From NCBI GenBank assembly GCA_013141125.1, contig JABFRO010000001.1, positions 1,054,001-1,118,000 on the forward strand: DNA of 64,000 bases, read 5' to 3'. Positions 38,488 through 50,126 of this stretch are shown piece by piece. How positions within the stretch are numbered: position 1 is the stretch's first letter; the number at the start of each line of letters is the position of its first letter. The notes beneath the pieces are model-generated. The model saw only the letters and a program-made list of their open reading frames with translations. It was not told where the DNA came from and did no database searches. The stretch is from Methylophilaceae bacterium (lineage in GTDB: Bacteria > Pseudomonadota > Gammaproteobacteria > Burkholderiales > Methylophilaceae). The translations under genes and the position numbers were made by a program.

Positions 38488-41400
38488 TTAAAACTCTTCC
38501 CAATCGCTATTATCGGTACCGGTTTTCACAGGCGAAACTTTTGCAGGTGAAGATTGCTGCTCAACCTTCGCCTGCATGGCATGAATCGCCGCAATCGTAC
38601 GCCTGGAATTTGATGAAAAATCTCCGCCTAACATAGATTTGGCTTGGTCTGTTTTTTGCTCATGCACGCACTGCACAATAGTACCTACCGCTTTGTGAAA
38701 ATTTGCGTGCGATTTACGCAAATCATTATATTCCGGCAATGAAGTATGCCTGGTAGCTGAACCATATATCCATTTACCCAGATCACATTGATCGTCACGA
38801 CAAACCTTGCTTACTTCCAATTGCTCTTCGGATCGGCCATTAATATATTCAACCAAGCGAGTTTTCCATTTGATATGGGCTTTTTCTGCATCGGCAAAAG
38901 AAAACGAGGCGCTGACCGCAGCCGCAGTTGAAACCGAGCCGCCAACTCTACCGACACTGCTCCGCATTGAGTTAGGTGCCACGCGACGTTCACCGCTTCG
39001 GCCTTGGCTTTCACCTTCCAGCTGAAACACACTCACCGCATTCATCAGTTCATCCGCCTGTTCCATCAGCGATTCCGCAGCGGCCGCTGCTTCTTCTACC
39101 AGCGCGGTGTTTTGCTGCGTCATGTCGTCCATCTTCATTACCGCATCATTGACTTGTTCAATGCCGGCACTTTGTTCGCCGGAGGCGGCGGCAATTTCGC
39201 TGATGATGTCGGTGACACGGCGGACGGAGCTGACGATCTCCTGCATGGTGGCTCCGGCGTTTTCTACCTGTTTGGTGCCCTCACTGGTTTTACTCACAGA
39301 ATCGGCAATCAGTTCCTTGATTTCCTTGGCGGCACTGGCCGAGCGTTGTGCCAGGTTGCGCACTTCTCCGGCGACCACGGCAAAACCACGACCTTGTTCC
39401 CCCGCTCTGGCGGCTTCTACCGCCGCATTGAGGGCGAGGATGTTGGTCTGGAAGGCAATGCCGTCTATGACGGAAATGATGTCTTCGATCTTTTTGGCGC
39501 TGGCGTTGATGTCGGCCATGGTGGTGACCACTTCCGCCACCACTTCGCCGCCTTTGACGGCCACACCGGAAGCGGCGGTGGCCAGCTGGTTGGCTTGGCG
39601 GGCGTTGTCGGCGTTTTGTTTGACGGTGGAAGAGAGTTCTTCCATGCTGGCGGCGGTTTTCTCCAGGCTGGCCGCTTGTTCTTCGGTGCGGCGAGAAAGA
39701 TCGGCGTTGCCTTCGGCAATTTCGCGGGAGGCGGTGTTGATGGTTTCTACGGCGCTCTTCACGGTTCCTATCGGGCCTACGATCATTTCCAGCGTTTCGT
39801 TCACCCCTTCCACAATCTTGCGGAAATCACCCTGATGTTGGCTCGCATCCGCACGTACTGAAATTTTTCCTTCATGTGCCGCATGAGCCAACATTTGTAC
39901 ATCCTCATTCAGCGCTTTAAGGTTGCTACGCACTTGCTCTATGGTTTGATTGATGGAGGCCTTTTTACCCGGAAACTTCTCTAGCGGCGCATTGAAATCA
40001 CCCTCGCCAAAAGCCTTAACCACAGACATGGATTTTTCATTCATTTCCAGCAAGCCAGTCATCATTTTATTCACATCTTTGGCCAAAATGCTGAAGTCGC
40101 CATTGAACATATCATCGCGCAACTTCATATCAATCTCGCCTTTGTCATGCTCACTGCTGACCCAGTTCACCGACTCGATCAAGCCTTTCAAATTGCCACC
40201 AATCTTTTTAATGGCTTTATTAATAAAAGCCTTTTCACCCGGATACTCTTTAATTTTGGCAGAGAAATTACCGTTACCAAATTGCTCCACACAGGCCATC
40301 ACAGTTTTATTCTCATCAATATATTCAGCAACCATCGCATTGACACCTTCAGCCACCAGACGATAGTTCCCGGCAAAACTCTCAGGCTTCATCATAAAGC
40401 TAATATTGCCGTTTTGATGCTCTTCCGACATTTTATACAATTCAGCAATTAGCGATTTCAGATTGCCACGCAATTGTTCTACACCATCATTAATAAAAGC
40501 CAGTTTGCCCGGCAAACGCTCCAATGGCGCATCAAAATTACCTTTGGAAAACTCGGTAACACAGTGCGTAACCTTGCGCATCACTTCCGCTTGATTGCTC
40601 GCCATCTCATTGACGTTATCTGCCATAGCCTTATAGCTGCCACGGAATTTTCCAGATTCAATAGCCGCTTCAATATTGCCTTTTCTATTCTCGGCAGACA
40701 TTGCATTTTGCTCAAACATAAAAGTTTGCAATTCTTTTTGCATCACACTCATGGCAAACATCAGGCTACGCTTATCGTTGGCCTTGAGTTTTATTGGCGA
40801 CTGAATATTGCCTTCGGCGATTTCGTTGGCTATTTCCACTGCCGCTGCCGGTTCACCACCCAACGCTTTCATTAATTGGCGACCCAGACCAAATAGCACC
40901 AACAACAATAATGACCATGCCGCACCATTAATGAGCGCAATCAACCAGCCCAGCTGCGCAGTTTTATTGCCGCCTGTTACATTAAGCACTTCGTTTTGCT
41001 GTTCAATGGGCAGCACCACTTTATCCAGCGCGGCAACCAATGCCAATGAACTATCATCAAAGCCGGTTTCAGGCATTTTCATCATCGCATTGCCTGCGGC
41101 CTGACCATTGGCAATATAGGTTTCCGCCATACGTTTGCCAGTTTCATTAAACGTATTCAGCTTGCTACGCACTTCATTCAAGGCATCAGAGTATTGTGGC
41201 AAAACCTTGCTCATTTGATCCAATAAGACGTTTGATGCCTGAAAATGTTCAGCCGCCTCAGCAAACCCACCTCTATCCCCAGTCGCGCTCACGTCAGTTA
41301 AAAATTGCTGTATCTGCACCACATGAAATTGCAATTCATGCGCATGATTAGCCTGTGCCTGCAACTGTGTTGCCTGAGCATCAATCTGTTTAACTTCATT

Positions 41401-41499
41401 CGTGAGATGCTCGCTAATCCCTATCGACAACGCACCTATACCGACAATAGCCATCGCCAGAAATTTGAACGAACGACTTAAGCTAAATGTTTTATTCAT
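38488..41499 (-). CDS. Methyl-accepting chemotaxis protein with poly-HAMP and CZB domain
   Basis: A 1003-residue chemoreceptor. One membrane segment near residues 13-30, a periplasmic helical sensor (about 31-185) and a second membrane segment (about 187-210). Then comes a long tandem HAMP-like array (about 215-600) in which the pattern GNF-A-PL-PG-K-FIN repeats about four times. The MA signalling domain follows (about 600-860, with [20 protein letters not shown]). A C-terminal CZB zinc-binding domain (about 880-970) has [18 protein letters not shown] and HANFHKAV. The protein ends DWEEF, a CheR-tether-like pentapeptide. About 0.9 kb of its DNA is near-identical to the third receptor. Confidence 0.93.
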   Translation of the reverse strand: MNKTFSLSRSFKFLAMAIVGIGALSIGISEHLTNEVKQIDAQATQLQAQANHAHELQFHVVQIQQFLTDVSATGDRGGFAEAAEHFQASNVLLDQMSKVLPQYSDALNEVRSKLNTFNETGKRMAETYIANGQAAGNAMMKMPETGFDDSSLALVAALDKVVLPIEQQNEVLNVTGGNKTAQLGWLIALINGAAWSLLLLVLFGLGRQLMKALGGEPAAAVEIANEIAEGNIQSPIKLKANDKRSLMFAMSVMQKELQTFMFEQNAMSAENRKGNIEAAIESGKFRGSYKAMADNVNEMASNQAEVMRKVTHCVTEFSKGNFDAPLERLPGKLAFINDGVEQLRGNLKSLIAELYKMSEEHQNGNISFMMKPESFAGNYRLVAEGVNAMVAEYIDENKTVMACVEQFGNGNFSAKIKEYPGEKAFINKAIKKIGGNLKGLIESVNWVSSEHDKGEIDMKLRDDMFNGDFSILAKDVNKMMTGLLEMNEKSMSVVKAFGEGDFNAPLEKFPGKKASINQTIEQVRSNLKALNEDVQMLAHAAHEGKISVRADASQHQGDFRKIVEGVNETLEMIVGPIGTVKSAVETINTASREIAEGNADLSRRTEEQAASLEKTAASMEELSSTVKQNADNARQANQLATAASGVAVKGGEVVAEVVTTMADINASAKKIEDIISVIDGIAFQTNILALNAAVEAARAGEQGRGFAVVAGEVRNLAQRSASAAKEIKELIADSVSKTSEGTKQVENAGATMQEIVSSVRRVTDIISEIAAASGEQSAGIEQVNDAVMKMDDMTQQNTALVEEAAAAAESLMEQADELMNAVSVFQLEGESQGRSGERRVAPNSMRSSVGRVGGSVSTAAAVSASFSFADAEKAHIKWKTRLVEYINGRSEEQLEVSKVCRDDQCDLGKWIYGSATRHTSLPEYNDLRKSHANFHKAVGTIVQCVHEQKTDQAKSMLGGDFSSNSRRTIAAIHAMQAKVEQQSSPAKVSPVKTGTDNSDWEEF

Positions 41500-41837
41500 A
41501 CCGTACTAACCTTTCAAGAGAATTAATGTTGCTTATCACGTGATTTCACCCGCTATTATTTTCACAGTAGCCGTGTGTATAAATAAACCATACTCACTTT
41601 GATACCTGCTTCTTTAACGACTGAATTTTGCTATGACTTGATAGGGGCTAATTGATGGAAGTGAAGGAGAATAGTGGCTCAAATTGAGCCATAATATTAG
41701 ACAAGATATTGATTTTAAATTAATTTATAATAAAAACAGAAAAATAGCTTTACAGTTGTTTACAATAAAGCACCCCGCAGCAAGCGATGGCGAATTGAAC
41801 CCGCAAAGATTAAAAAATTACGTTACTGCAAACCCGC

Positions 41838-41910
41838 GTAGGGTGGCTAAGCCCAGCGCATCCACTGATAGCCGATGAGATGGTGGATGCGCTGGGCTTA
41901 GCCACCCTAC
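41838..41910. repeat. Palindromic repeat, 28-bp arms
   Basis: GTAGGGTGGCTAAGCCCAGC... (41838-41865) and its exact reverse complement (41883-41910) about a 17-base loop. It is the only recognisable element in the 508-base gap 41500-42008. The bases on both sides (aaattacgtta...aaaccc and tgtcatggtcaagttt) match those around the copy at 44728-44760, so the whole spacer is shared between the two receptor gaps. Confidence 0.85.
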
Positions 41911-42008
41911 TGTCATGGTCAAGTTTATGTGGGCAGATTTTCTGCCCACCCGTTTATATCAATTGTCTACGTGGGCAAATAAGAACATTTTGCCCACGCA
42001 ATTTAACT

Positions 42009-44675
42009 TTAAAACTCTGCCCAATCACCATCATCAGTTCCGGTTTTTACTGGTGCCGCTTTGTCTGATTGCATTGATTTGACGGGTGCAGATTTAAAAT
42101 TTGCGCCTGTCGGTTTAGCTTTGTTCATTGGACTACGCATGGGATTAGAAGCCACGCGTCGCTCACCGTGTTTGCCTGCTGGGCTTTCGCCTTCCAGCTT
42201 AAACACGCTGACCGCATTCATCAGTTCATCCGCCTGTTCCATCAGCGATTCCGCAGCAGCAGCCGCTTCTTCTACCAGGGCGGTGTTTTGCTGGGTCATG
42301 TCGTCCATCTTCATCACCGCATCGTTAACTTGCGCAATGCCCAGGCTTTGCTCCTGCGATGACGCGGCAATTTCGCTGATAATCTGGGATACATGTTTGA
42401 CCGAAGTCACAATCTCCTGCATGGTGGTGCCGGCGTTTTCCACTTGCTTGGTACCTTCTGCAGTTTTGCTCACGGAATCGGTAATCAGCTCCTTGATTTC
42501 CTTGGCGGCAGAGGCCGAGCGTTGTGCCAGATTGCGCACTTCTCCGGCGACCACGGCAAAGCCACGGCCTTGCTCGCCGGCACGGGCGGCCTCAACAGCA
42601 GCGTTCAAGGCCAGAATATTGGTCTGAAAGGCAATACCATCAATGACCGAGATAATATCCTCAATCTTTTTGGCGCTGGCATTGATGTCAGCCATGGTAA
42701 TGACCACTTCCGCCACCACTTCGCCGCCTTTGACTGCCACGCTGGAAGCCGCCGTGGCCAGCTGATTGGCCTGTTTGGCGTTATCGGCATTCTGTTTGAC
42801 GGTGGAAGCCAGTTCATCCATGCTGGCGGCGGTTTTTTCCAGGGAAGCAGCCTGCTCTTCGGTGCGGCGAGAAAGATCGGCATTGCCTTCGGCAATTTCC
42901 CTGGCGGCAGTGTCTATAGTCTCAATTGCCGTTTTAACTGTACCAATCGGTGTAGCGATAATTTCCAGGGTTTCGTTCACGCCTTCTACTATTCGACGAA
43001 AATCGCCTTGATGGCGGCTGGCATCGGCACGTACTGATATATTGCCTTCACGCGCGGCATTCACCAAGAGCTGTACATCGGCAATCAAGTCATCCAGATT
43101 GCCGCGCACTTGCTCAATGGCTTCATTTACAAAAGCTTTTTTACCGGGGAATTTTTCCAGCGGCGCATCAAAATTACCTTCACCAAACTGCTTGACACAA
43201 GCCAGCGCTTTTTCTGTCAACTCAATCTGACCCGCCAGAATGCCGTTTACCGAAGTCGCCAGCTCACTAAAGCCACCCTTGAACAGATGCGCATGCAAAG
43301 TCATGTCGATATTGCCTTGCGCATGTTCATTAGTCACCCATTTGACTGAATCCACCATACCTTTCAACTTGCTATTCAATCTATGCAGATTTTTGTTGAT
43401 TTCTGCTTTTTTGCCGGGATATTGGGGGATTTTAAAATCAAAATCACCATCGCCCAACGCATGCATAGCCTCAATAATTTGCGTTTTCTCCTGAATATGC
43501 GCACTTATCATGCTATTCACACCATGTGCCATTTCGGCATAAGCCCCTTCAAACTTGGCTTCATCAATCACCACATCAATATCGCCTGCATCGTGTTTTT
43601 CCGACATGTCCTGCATGTCAGTGATAAAGGTTTTAAGGTTACTGCGCAATTTCTCCACACTGTCATTCATCGCGCTAGTGCGTCCGAAGTAACGCCCCAA
43701 TGGCGCATCAAAATCTCCCTGTGCAAATCCGGCAATGCATTGCGTGGCCTTACCCATCACTTCTGCCTGATTAGCCGCCATATCATTGGCATTTTTGGCC
43801 ATGCTTTTGAAACTACCTTGAAACTTATCCGCATCAATCGCCGCGTCAAAATTACCTTTTTTGTTCTCCGCCAACATATCATTTTGTTCCAACATAAAAG
43901 TTAGCAACTCTTTTTGCATCACACTCATGGAATACATCAAACTGTTTTTGTCGCCGGTTTTGACTCTGATAGGAGACTCCAGATTGCCACTGGCTATTTC
44001 ATTGGCAACTTCAGTCGCCGCCACTGGCTCTCCACCCAAGGCTTGTAATAACTTGTGGCCAATGCGGTACAAGACAATCAACAGCAATGCCCAAGCCGCG
44101 CCATTTATCAGTGCAATCAGCCAGCCCAATTGATCCGTTTTGCTAATCGCCATGGCATTAAGTGCGTTACTTTGCTCGGTAACCGGCGCTACAATTTTAT
44201 TTAATGCCGTCACCAAAGCCAGAGAACTATCATCAAAACCGGATACTGGCTTTTTCATTACAGCATTGCCTGCCTCGCGGCCATTGGCAATATAAGCTTC
44301 TGCCATTTGCTTGCCGGTTTCGTTAAACGTATTCAGCTTTTGGCGCACATCAATCAGCACATCAGCATACTGTGGCAAGGCCTTGCTCAGCTGATCCAAC
44401 AGACTATTCGCCGCTTTAAAATGCGCATCAGCCTCATCAAACCCACCACGATCGGCCGTAGCGCTCACATCGGTCAAAAACTGTTGAATCTGTACCACAT
44501 GAAATTGCAGCCCCAGTGCATTAACCGCTTGCGCTTGTAAATCAACCGCCTGTGTATTGATCTGCTTCACTTCGGTAGTGAGATATTGATTAACGCCCAT
44601 AGACAAAATGCCTATGCCCAGCAAAACGAAAGCCAGCATATTGATTGAGCGCCGCAGGCTAAATGATTTATCCAT
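42009..44675 (-). CDS. Methyl-accepting chemotaxis protein with poly-HAMP
   Basis: An 888-residue paralogue of its neighbours. Two membrane segments (about residues 12-30 and 187-208) bracket a similar helical sensor; a tandem HAMP-like array follows (about 215-595), then the MA domain with the same [15 protein letters not shown] core. It ends GDWAEF and has no CZB domain. Its MA-domain DNA is clearly more diverged than the near-identical stretch shared by the first and third receptors. Confidence 0.93.
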   Translation of the reverse strand: MDKSFSLRRSINMLAFVLLGIGILSMGVNQYLTTEVKQINTQAVDLQAQAVNALGLQFHVVQIQQFLTDVSATADRGGFDEADAHFKAANSLLDQLSKALPQYADVLIDVRQKLNTFNETGKQMAEAYIANGREAGNAVMKKPVSGFDDSSLALVTALNKIVAPVTEQSNALNAMAISKTDQLGWLIALINGAAWALLLIVLYRIGHKLLQALGGEPVAATEVANEIASGNLESPIRVKTGDKNSLMYSMSVMQKELLTFMLEQNDMLAENKKGNFDAAIDADKFQGSFKSMAKNANDMAANQAEVMGKATQCIAGFAQGDFDAPLGRYFGRTSAMNDSVEKLRSNLKTFITDMQDMSEKHDAGDIDVVIDEAKFEGAYAEMAHGVNSMISAHIQEKTQIIEAMHALGDGDFDFKIPQYPGKKAEINKNLHRLNSKLKGMVDSVKWVTNEHAQGNIDMTLHAHLFKGGFSELATSVNGILAGQIELTEKALACVKQFGEGNFDAPLEKFPGKKAFVNEAIEQVRGNLDDLIADVQLLVNAAREGNISVRADASRHQGDFRRIVEGVNETLEIIATPIGTVKTAIETIDTAAREIAEGNADLSRRTEEQAASLEKTAASMDELASTVKQNADNAKQANQLATAASSVAVKGGEVVAEVVITMADINASAKKIEDIISVIDGIAFQTNILALNAAVEAARAGEQGRGFAVVAGEVRNLAQRSASAAKEIKELITDSVSKTAEGTKQVENAGTTMQEIVTSVKHVSQIISEIAASSQEQSLGIAQVNDAVMKMDDMTQQNTALVEEAAAAAESLMEQADELMNAVSVFKLEGESPAGKHGERRVASNPMRSPMNKAKPTGANFKSAPVKSMQSDKAAPVKTGTDDGDWAEF

Positions 44676-44727
44676 GATTAATGGCCTTTTGAAAATTTAT
44701 TAAAAAATTACGTTGTTGCAAACCCGT

Positions 44728-44760
44728 GTAGGGTGGATAAGCCCAGCGCATCCACCCTAC
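44728..44760. repeat. Short palindromic repeat between chemoreceptors
   Basis: GTAGGGTGGAT, eleven bases (AAGCCCAGCGC), ATCCACCCTAC: perfect 11-bp arms. A shorter member of the family at 41838, with the same flanks. Confidence 0.85.
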
Positions 44761-44821
44761 TGTCATGATCAAGTTTATGGTGGGCAAATAAGAGCATTTT
44801 GCCCATCCTCACATAGCGGCC

Positions 44822-47800
44822 TTAAAACTCTTCCCAATCGCCATCATTGGTACCGGTTTTTACTGGTGCAATTTTGGCGGCTTTGACAGGTGCTGATTTT
44901 GCAGCAGGTCTATTTGCTTGACTTACTGAACTCCGCATTGAGTTAGGTGCCACGCGACGTTCACCGCTTCGGCCTTGGCTTTCATCTTCCAGCTGAAACA
45001 CACTCACCGCATTCATCAGTTCATCCGCCTGTTCCATCAGCGATTCCGCAGCGGCCGCTGCTTCTTCTACCAGCGCGGTGTTTTGCTGCGTCATGTCGTC
45101 CATCTTCATTACCGCATCATTGACTTGTTCAATGCCGGCACTTTGTTCGCCGGAGGCGGCGGCAATTTCGCTGATGATGTCGGTGACACGGCGGACGGAG
45201 CTGACGATCTCCTGCATGGTGGCTCCGGCGTTTTCTACCTGTTTGGTGCCTTCGGCAGTTTTGCTCACAGAATCGGCGATCAGTTCCTTGATTTCCTTGG
45301 CGGCACTGGCCGAGCGTTGTGCCAGGTTGCGCACTTCTCCGGCGACCACGGCAAAGCCACGACCTTGTTCACCCGCTCTGGCGGCTTCTACCGCCGCATT
45401 GAGAGCGAGGATGTTGGTCTGGAAGGCAATGCCGTCTATGACGGAAATGATGTCTTCGATCTTTTTGGCGCTGGCGTTGATGTCGGCCATGGTGGTGACC
45501 ACTTCCGCCACCACTTCACCGCCTTTGACGGCCACACCGGAAGCGGCGGTGGCCAGCTGGTTGGCTTGGCGGGCGTTGTCAGCGTTTTGTTTGACGGTGG
45601 AAGAGAGTTCTTCCATGCTGGCGGCGGTTTTCTCCAGGCTGGCCGCTTGTTCTTCGGTGCGGCGAGAAAGATCGGCGTTGCCTTCGGCAATTTCGCGGGA
45701 GGCGGTGTTAATGGTTTCTACGGCGCTCTTCACGGTTCCTATCGGGCCTACGATCATTTCCAGCGTTTCGTTCACCCCTTCCACAATCTTGCGGAAATCA
45801 CCCTGATGTTGGCTCGCATCCGCACGTACTGAAACACGGCCTTCATTAGCGGCTTGTGACAGCTGATTCACATCGACCACCAGTGCATTGATGGATTCAA
45901 TACAGGTATTCAGATTGTCTTTGATGGTATTGAAATCACCGTTATAACGATCCGTGATTTTGGCTGGAATATCACCGCTGGCAATACTTTCCAGATTATG
46001 TGCCGCCATATTCAGTGGCGTGATAATCGCATCCAGCGTTTCATTCACCCCTTCAACAATCTTGCGGAAATCACCTTGGTGCTTGCTGGCATCGGCACGC
46101 GTTTCTAACCTGCCATCTACCGCCGCCTGGGAAAGCAAGGCCGCATCCGCTACCAGCGCCTTAATGGCTTCACCACAGGCATTAAGATTGGTTTTGATGA
46201 TATTGAAATCGCCATTGTAATCCTGGGTGATTTCTGCGGGGATTACGCCCTTGGATAAATTGTCCACATAAGCAGCCGCCATATTCAATGGGCCGATAAC
46301 CGCCTCCAACAGGCGATTCATGCCGCTGCTAATCTCGCGTAGAAAACCTTGTGGCAAAGTGGAAGCATCAATGCGTTGTTGCAGATTGCCCGCCACGGTT
46401 TGTTCTATCAATGCGGCTACTTGTCGTTCGGCAATGACCTCCGCCGTACGATTCGTCCACTGCGTCATACGCCCCAGATAACTGCCATTGTCTTCATCGT
46501 AAACCGGATTAAGCAGAAGTTGCAGATGTTGTTCGGCGATAACCGTTTCTATCTGCTTGGGGCCACTCAGCTCCATGACAAAATTGGCTTTATCGCCTTC
46601 ATCTTCCAAATACTGCGCTACCCGGGTGCCTAACATTTTATCCACCGAGAAGCCGGGGTGATGCATGGCGATGCCAATGCTTAAATCCTGAAACAAGGCT
46701 TTGGCCGCACTGTTCATATAAGTGAGCAGATTATCTTCATTGGAAACCGTAATCGCCATGGCCGAGTTATCCAAGGCGGCTTTAATGCGGTTGATGCCAC
46801 TAATGCTTTCCGAATGATCGAAATCAATGCGCGTTTTTAATGCACGGTAAGCATCCATCACGTCCGTCAATTCATCCCTATGGCCGGTACGCAGCACAGA
46901 GGCGTGATCTATCCCTTGCGCAGTTTGCAATAGATAAGTTCTGGCGGAATTTACACGCGGCATGATGGCACCATAGAGCAAACGACCCAATAGCGCGGTG
47001 ATGGCTATGCCTAATAATAGAAAAACAATACCAAGATTTCTATGCAGTTGATAATCAGCTTCCGCATCGGCAAACACCTGCGCAGAAACCTTGAGTTGCA
47101 ACTGCGTCAAAGCATTGATTTTATCGGACAAGGGATCTATCGCCGGATAAAGTTCAGCACTGGCAAACGCTGCCAGCCGGTTGGCATCCTGCGCACGCAA
47201 TATGCTTTGCAGTGCGGCAGTAGCGGCATTGGCCTTGACGAATAAAGGCTCTATATCCGCCACCAGATTTTTTTCTTCCTGCACATGCGCATTGGCGTTA
47301 TACGCTTTCCACTGCTTATCCACTTCTGCCAAAGCACTGGCGACATTGGTCTCCCCCTGTGCCCAACTTAAATTGCCATTGCGCACCTTGTGCGAGGTAT
47401 CCACAATATTCACTGCATACATATCGGCAATGCTTTTCAGCTGTTGCAATGGAATAACACGATCCTGATACAGCTCATGCACCGCTATATTGGTATCTTC
47501 AATGCCCTTGATACCGATATAGCCCAGCGACACCCCCGACACCATGACCACAACAAAAATACTGATAATTCTCGCCTTCAAGGTGAAGTTGCGTTTGATA
47601 CTACGCACTTTTCCTACCATGGCTTGTATGGTGCCCTGCCCCTCACGCAGAGCTTTATGAAAATTTAAAGCGCCTTCAATCTGTTGCCGTGTCGGCTTGC
47701 CACGCACAGAAATATAACCCGCGACCTGGCCTCCTTCACTAACCGGCGTAATGCAGGCCTCCACCCAATAATGGTCACCATTCTTGCAGCGGTTTTTAAC

Positions 47801-48046
47801 AATGCCTATCCACGGTTTGCCGGATTTCACTGTATTCCACAAATCCTCATAAGCCTCGGGCGGCATATCGGGATGGCGCACAATATTATGGTTCTGACCT
47901 ATTAACTCCTCTTCGGTAAAACCGCTGATTTCAATGAATTCACGGTTTACAAAAGTAATACGGCCTTTCAAATCGGTCTTGGAGACAATTTGTGAAGTAT
48001 CTTTCAACTCCACTTCTTTTTGCGTGACTGGCAAATTGATTTTCAT
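44822..48046 (-). CDS. Aer-like methyl-accepting chemotaxis protein (PAS, poly-HAMP)
   Basis: A 1074-residue receptor. The N-terminal PAS domain (about 20-120) is of the Aer type, with [21 protein letters not shown] (in parts) and [21 protein letters not shown], suggesting FAD and redox or energy sensing. A membrane segment (about 153-178), a helical region (about 180-335), a second membrane segment (about 340-360), a second PAS-like domain (about 405-540), tandem HAMP units with repeated [23 protein letters not shown] and the MA domain follow. The end is GDWEEF. About 0.9 kb matches the first receptor almost base for base. Confidence 0.93.
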   Translation of the reverse strand: MKINLPVTQKEVELKDTSQIVSKTDLKGRITFVNREFIEISGFTEEELIGQNHNIVRHPDMPPEAYEDLWNTVKSGKPWIGIVKNRCKNGDHYWVEACITPVSEGGQVAGYISVRGKPTRQQIEGALNFHKALREGQGTIQAMVGKVRSIKRNFTLKARIISIFVVVMVSGVSLGYIGIKGIEDTNIAVHELYQDRVIPLQQLKSIADMYAVNIVDTSHKVRNGNLSWAQGETNVASALAEVDKQWKAYNANAHVQEEKNLVADIEPLFVKANAATAALQSILRAQDANRLAAFASAELYPAIDPLSDKINALTQLQLKVSAQVFADAEADYQLHRNLGIVFLLLGIAITALLGRLLYGAIMPRVNSARTYLLQTAQGIDHASVLRTGHRDELTDVMDAYRALKTRIDFDHSESISGINRIKAALDNSAMAITVSNEDNLLTYMNSAAKALFQDLSIGIAMHHPGFSVDKMLGTRVAQYLEDEGDKANFVMELSGPKQIETVIAEQHLQLLLNPVYDEDNGSYLGRMTQWTNRTAEVIAERQVAALIEQTVAGNLQQRIDASTLPQGFLREISSGMNRLLEAVIGPLNMAAAYVDNLSKGVIPAEITQDYNGDFNIIKTNLNACGEAIKALVADAALLSQAAVDGRLETRADASKHQGDFRKIVEGVNETLDAIITPLNMAAHNLESIASGDIPAKITDRYNGDFNTIKDNLNTCIESINALVVDVNQLSQAANEGRVSVRADASQHQGDFRKIVEGVNETLEMIVGPIGTVKSAVETINTASREIAEGNADLSRRTEEQAASLEKTAASMEELSSTVKQNADNARQANQLATAASGVAVKGGEVVAEVVTTMADINASAKKIEDIISVIDGIAFQTNILALNAAVEAARAGEQGRGFAVVAGEVRNLAQRSASAAKEIKELIADSVSKTAEGTKQVENAGATMQEIVSSVRRVTDIISEIAAASGEQSAGIEQVNDAVMKMDDMTQQNTALVEEAAAAAESLMEQADELMNAVSVFQLEDESQGRSGERRVAPNSMRSSVSQANRPAAKSAPVKAAKIAPVKTGTNDGDWEEF

Positions 48047-48306
48047 TTCTTATCCTTATTGGTTGGTTCGAAATTTTTAATAGCTGGCATCCCGCTCCCG
48101 TGTGCCATTAGCTTCCATTACGGCTGTATTTTGCTATACCTGAAGGACTTTCAATGCAACAAAAAAAGGTGTAAAAATGTGTTAGATTGAGAAATTGAGA
48201 TATGAATTTAACCATCCGCATTTAAAACATGCCCCAGCCAACAATCAACACTCCGAACTTGCACAAAATATTTTTAACTTTTTATCCAATGAAGCGCAGT
48301 TGGTCA

Positions 48307-48335
48307 TTGACATCAGCCAGCGGAATCACTATTAT
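48307..48335 (+). promoter_or_regulatory. Promoter of the tRNA-Ala/Glu/Arg cluster
   Basis: TTGACA (48307-48312), 17 bases, TATTAT (48330-48335); tRNA-Ala begins 15 bases later. Nothing else was recognised in the gap 48047-48306. Confidence 0.85.
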
Positions 48336-48349
48336 GGCGGCTCTTTTTC

Positions 48350-48425
<76 letters not shown>

Positions 48426-48536
48426 AGACCGAACCTCGAAAAAGAGGCTGGGTAAAAGTTGTAAGATGTACAATAGGTAATCAAATTGCATATGTAGTAG
48501 GCAAGAAAGTTTTTTTGCGGTACAATGTGAAAATGT

Positions 48537-48612
48537 GTCCCCATCGTCTAGAGGCCTAGGACACCTCCCTTTCACGGAGGCGACCGGGGTTCGAATCCCC
48601 GTGGGGACGCCA
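48537..48612 (+). tRNA. tRNA-Glu (TTC)
   Basis: 76 bases, acceptor GTCCCCA/TGGGGAC, anticodon loop CTTTCAC (TTC), T-arm GGGGTTCGAATCCCC and encoded CCA. Confidence 0.96.
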
Positions 48613-48698
48613 ATATGGTGTCAAAAAATTAGTATACGTACTAATAAGTAATTAGCGTGACGTAACAAAAATACATCGCGTTCTTAATGTGTTACATA

Positions 48699-48775
48699 GC
48701 GCCCGTAGCTCAGCTGGATAGAGTACTTGGCTACGAACCAAGGGGTCGGGCGTTCGAATCGCTCCGGGCGCACCA
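48699..48775 (+). tRNA. tRNA-Arg (ACG)
   Basis: 77 bases, acceptor GCGCCCG/CGGGCGC, anticodon loop CTACGAA (ACG, read as ICG) and encoded CCA. Its 3' end is the attachment site of the element at 48776-49929; a second copy of the 3' 40 bases lies at 49890-49929. Confidence 0.96.
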
Positions 48776-48781
48776 ATAAAA
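48736..48781 (+). repeat. Left attachment repeat (tRNA-Arg 3' end)
   Basis: 46 bases starting AACCAAGGGGTC at the tRNA anticodon stem and ending six bases past CCA. It recurs at 49890-49935 with one mismatch (G48748 against T49902), the hallmark of tRNA-site integration. Confidence 0.88.
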
Positions 48782-48789
48782 TCAGAGAC

Positions 48790-48990
48790 TTAGGCTACCT
48801 TCGGGTGGCCTTTTTCTTTTGCTGCAGCAAAAGCGTCAGTACCTCCCACCAGTTTCAGACCGACACGCCTATCTACATAATTTGCAAGATGCTTAGTTGA
48901 GAGATACGCATAGCGTTGCACCATCTCAGCAGAAGCCCAACCTCCGAGTTCCTGCAACACATGTAAAGGTGTTCCATCTTGCTGTATAAA
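48790..48990 (-). pseudogene. Tyrosine-type phage integrase, C-terminal stub
   Basis: Minus-strand reading from about 48990 to the TAA at 48790 gives about 65 residues with GTPLHVLQELGGWASAEMVQ, then RYAYLSTKHLANYVDRR. This is the end of the catalytic domain of a tyrosine recombinase: the LQELGGW-S--MV-RYAHL pattern with the nucleophilic tyrosine in RYAYLS. The catalytic Arg and first His regions upstream are missing and no start is present. Its place directly after the tRNA is where such integrases lie. Confidence 0.83.
48792..48820 (+). terminator. Terminator after tRNA-Arg
   Basis: AGGCTACC-TTCG-GGTGGCCT (eight pairs, stable TTCG loop) followed by TTTTTCTTTT. It overlaps the last codons of the integrase stub on the other strand. 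Confidence 0.88.
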
Positions 48991-49057
48991 TAATGCTTGA
49001 TTTACTCTTGATAATGTATCATTATTGGCTACATTTGTAGCTTAAAAGAAAACATTT

Positions 49058-49666
49058 ATGTTATCCGATATATTGTTTGGTGAGTATAGAAAGCGTATTC
49101 TGGGATTGCTTTTACTGCATCCAGAACAAAGCTATCACGTGCGCGAGTTGGCCAGACTAACTAATACCAGCGCAGGAACCCTGCATAAAGAACTCAGTAA
49201 GTTATCTGAAAATGGGATTTTGCTAAGTAAAAAAGTGGGTAATCAGCAGCACTATAGTGCAAATTTGCAGTGTCCTATTTTTGAGGAACTTGCGAGTATT
49301 TTTCGTAAAACATCAGGTTTGGCCGATGTGATAGTGGGTGCGCTATCTAGTGTTAAAAGTCAGATTACTTTCGCGTTTGTGTTTGGGTCTGTGGCGCGTG
49401 GTGAGCAGCAGGCAAATAGCGATATTGATGTCATGCTCATTGGTGATATTGGTTTTGGCGATGTGGTGAGCTTATTGCACAGCAGCCAGTCTACGTTGAT
49501 GCGTGAGATTAACCCAGCAGTGTATTCAGTAGATGAATTTAAAAATCGCATTGAAAAAAATGACTCGTTTATAAAAGAAATATTGAGTAAGCCGAAGTTG
49601 TTTATAATTGGCTCTGAAAATGAGCTTAGCAAATTTACTGAAAATCAAACAACTTCAATTGCATAG
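49058..49666 (+). CDS. HTH/MNT-domain nucleotidyltransferase (antitoxin-like)
   Basis: A 202-residue protein. Residues about 1-75 form a winged helix (SYHVRELARLTNTSAGTLHKEL and NGILLSKKVGNQQHYSAN). Residues about 95-190 are a minimal nucleotidyltransferase: GSVARGEQQANSDIDVMLIG contains the GSxxRG and DxD metal motif. MNT proteins of this kind pair with HEPN toxins and can neutralise them by adding nucleotides to a tyrosine. The next frame is a truncated HEPN gene starting inside this one, so the pair is present but broken. Confidence 0.83.
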   Translation: MLSDILFGEYRKRILGLLLLHPEQSYHVRELARLTNTSAGTLHKELSKLSENGILLSKKVGNQQHYSANLQCPIFEELASIFRKTSGLADVIVGALSSVKSQITFAFVFGSVARGEQQANSDIDVMLIGDIGFGDVVSLLHSSQSTLMREINPAVYSVDEFKNRIEKNDSFIKEILSKPKLFIIGSENELSKFTENQTTSIA

Positions 49667-49889
49667 TCCGTCTAATGAAGCTCTGCTTCGTTTATTGGAT
49701 GCGATTAAGCGCAATATTGAAGATTCACAAGTTGAAGCTGTGAGTGGTGAAACCAGACTTGATGCCGCTTACAAAGCCATTATGCAATGCGCAATGCTTG
49801 GCTTGTGGTTAAATAGAGCTGAAAATGAAACTTCCAGGAACTGTAAGTTATTGATAAGTAATCACTATAACTCAAAATCCACCCCTACA

Positions 49890-49935
49890 AACCAAGGGGT
49901 CTGGCGTTCGAATCGCTCCGGGCGCACCAATAAAA
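49890..49935 (+). repeat. Right attachment repeat (displaced tRNA-Arg 3' end)
   Basis: One mismatch from 48736-48781. It lacks the 5' half of the tRNA, so it is not a functional gene. Confidence 0.88.
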
Positions 49936-49938
49936 ATA

Positions 49939-49967
49939 AAGGCTTACAGTTAACAACTGTAAGCCTT
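49939..49967 (+). terminator. Original tRNA-cluster terminator
   Basis: AAGGCTTACAGTT-AAC-AACTGTAAGCCTT, a perfect 13-bp stem, then TTGTCTTTC. It follows the displaced tRNA end by about ten bases, so it probably ended the tRNA operon before the insertion. Confidence 0.88.
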
Positions 49968-50126
49968 TTGTCTTTCTAAAGCCCCATGGGTTCATCAATG
50001 GCTACACCCTGTATTTCCCCACCTTAAGACAGCACCAACGCCCCAGCTATAATGAACAAGCTAATACGGTTGATATTTATTTAAAATGTATTTGTAATTT
50101 TAAAAATCATATGTGCGCTGCCACCA

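Larger units (their letters stand above)
48776..49929 (+). mobile_element. Remnant of a tRNA-Arg-integrated element
   Basis: About 1.15 kb between the direct repeats. It carries an integrase stub next to the tRNA, an MNT gene and a HEPN gene cut near the right repeat. The rest of the element is gone. The cargo is AT-rich compared with the flanks and reads rightward, apart from the integrase stub. Confidence 0.82.
49620..49979 (+). pseudogene. HEPN-domain toxin, truncated at the right attachment repeat
   Basis: From the ATG at 49620, the frame overlaps the MNT gene by 47 bases and begins with SLANLLKIKQLQLHSPSNEA, then LDAAYKAIMQCAMLGLWLN, the N-terminal part of small HEPN proteins (usually RFDAAYKAIMQ...). 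After about residue 75 the homology stops; the frame runs through the tRNA-like repeat and ends at 49979. The downstream RxxxH catalytic region is missing, so it is likely inactive. Confidence 0.78.

Noticed and set aside
39004-39861. Long open frame on the plus strand inside the first chemoreceptor (and its twin at 44975-45832)
   Set aside because: It is the antisense shadow of the MA domain; both copies exist only because the receptor DNA is duplicated.
49890-49929. Apparent second tRNA-Arg
   Set aside because: Only the 3' 40 bases are present; there is no 5' half or D arm. It is the displaced attachment end.
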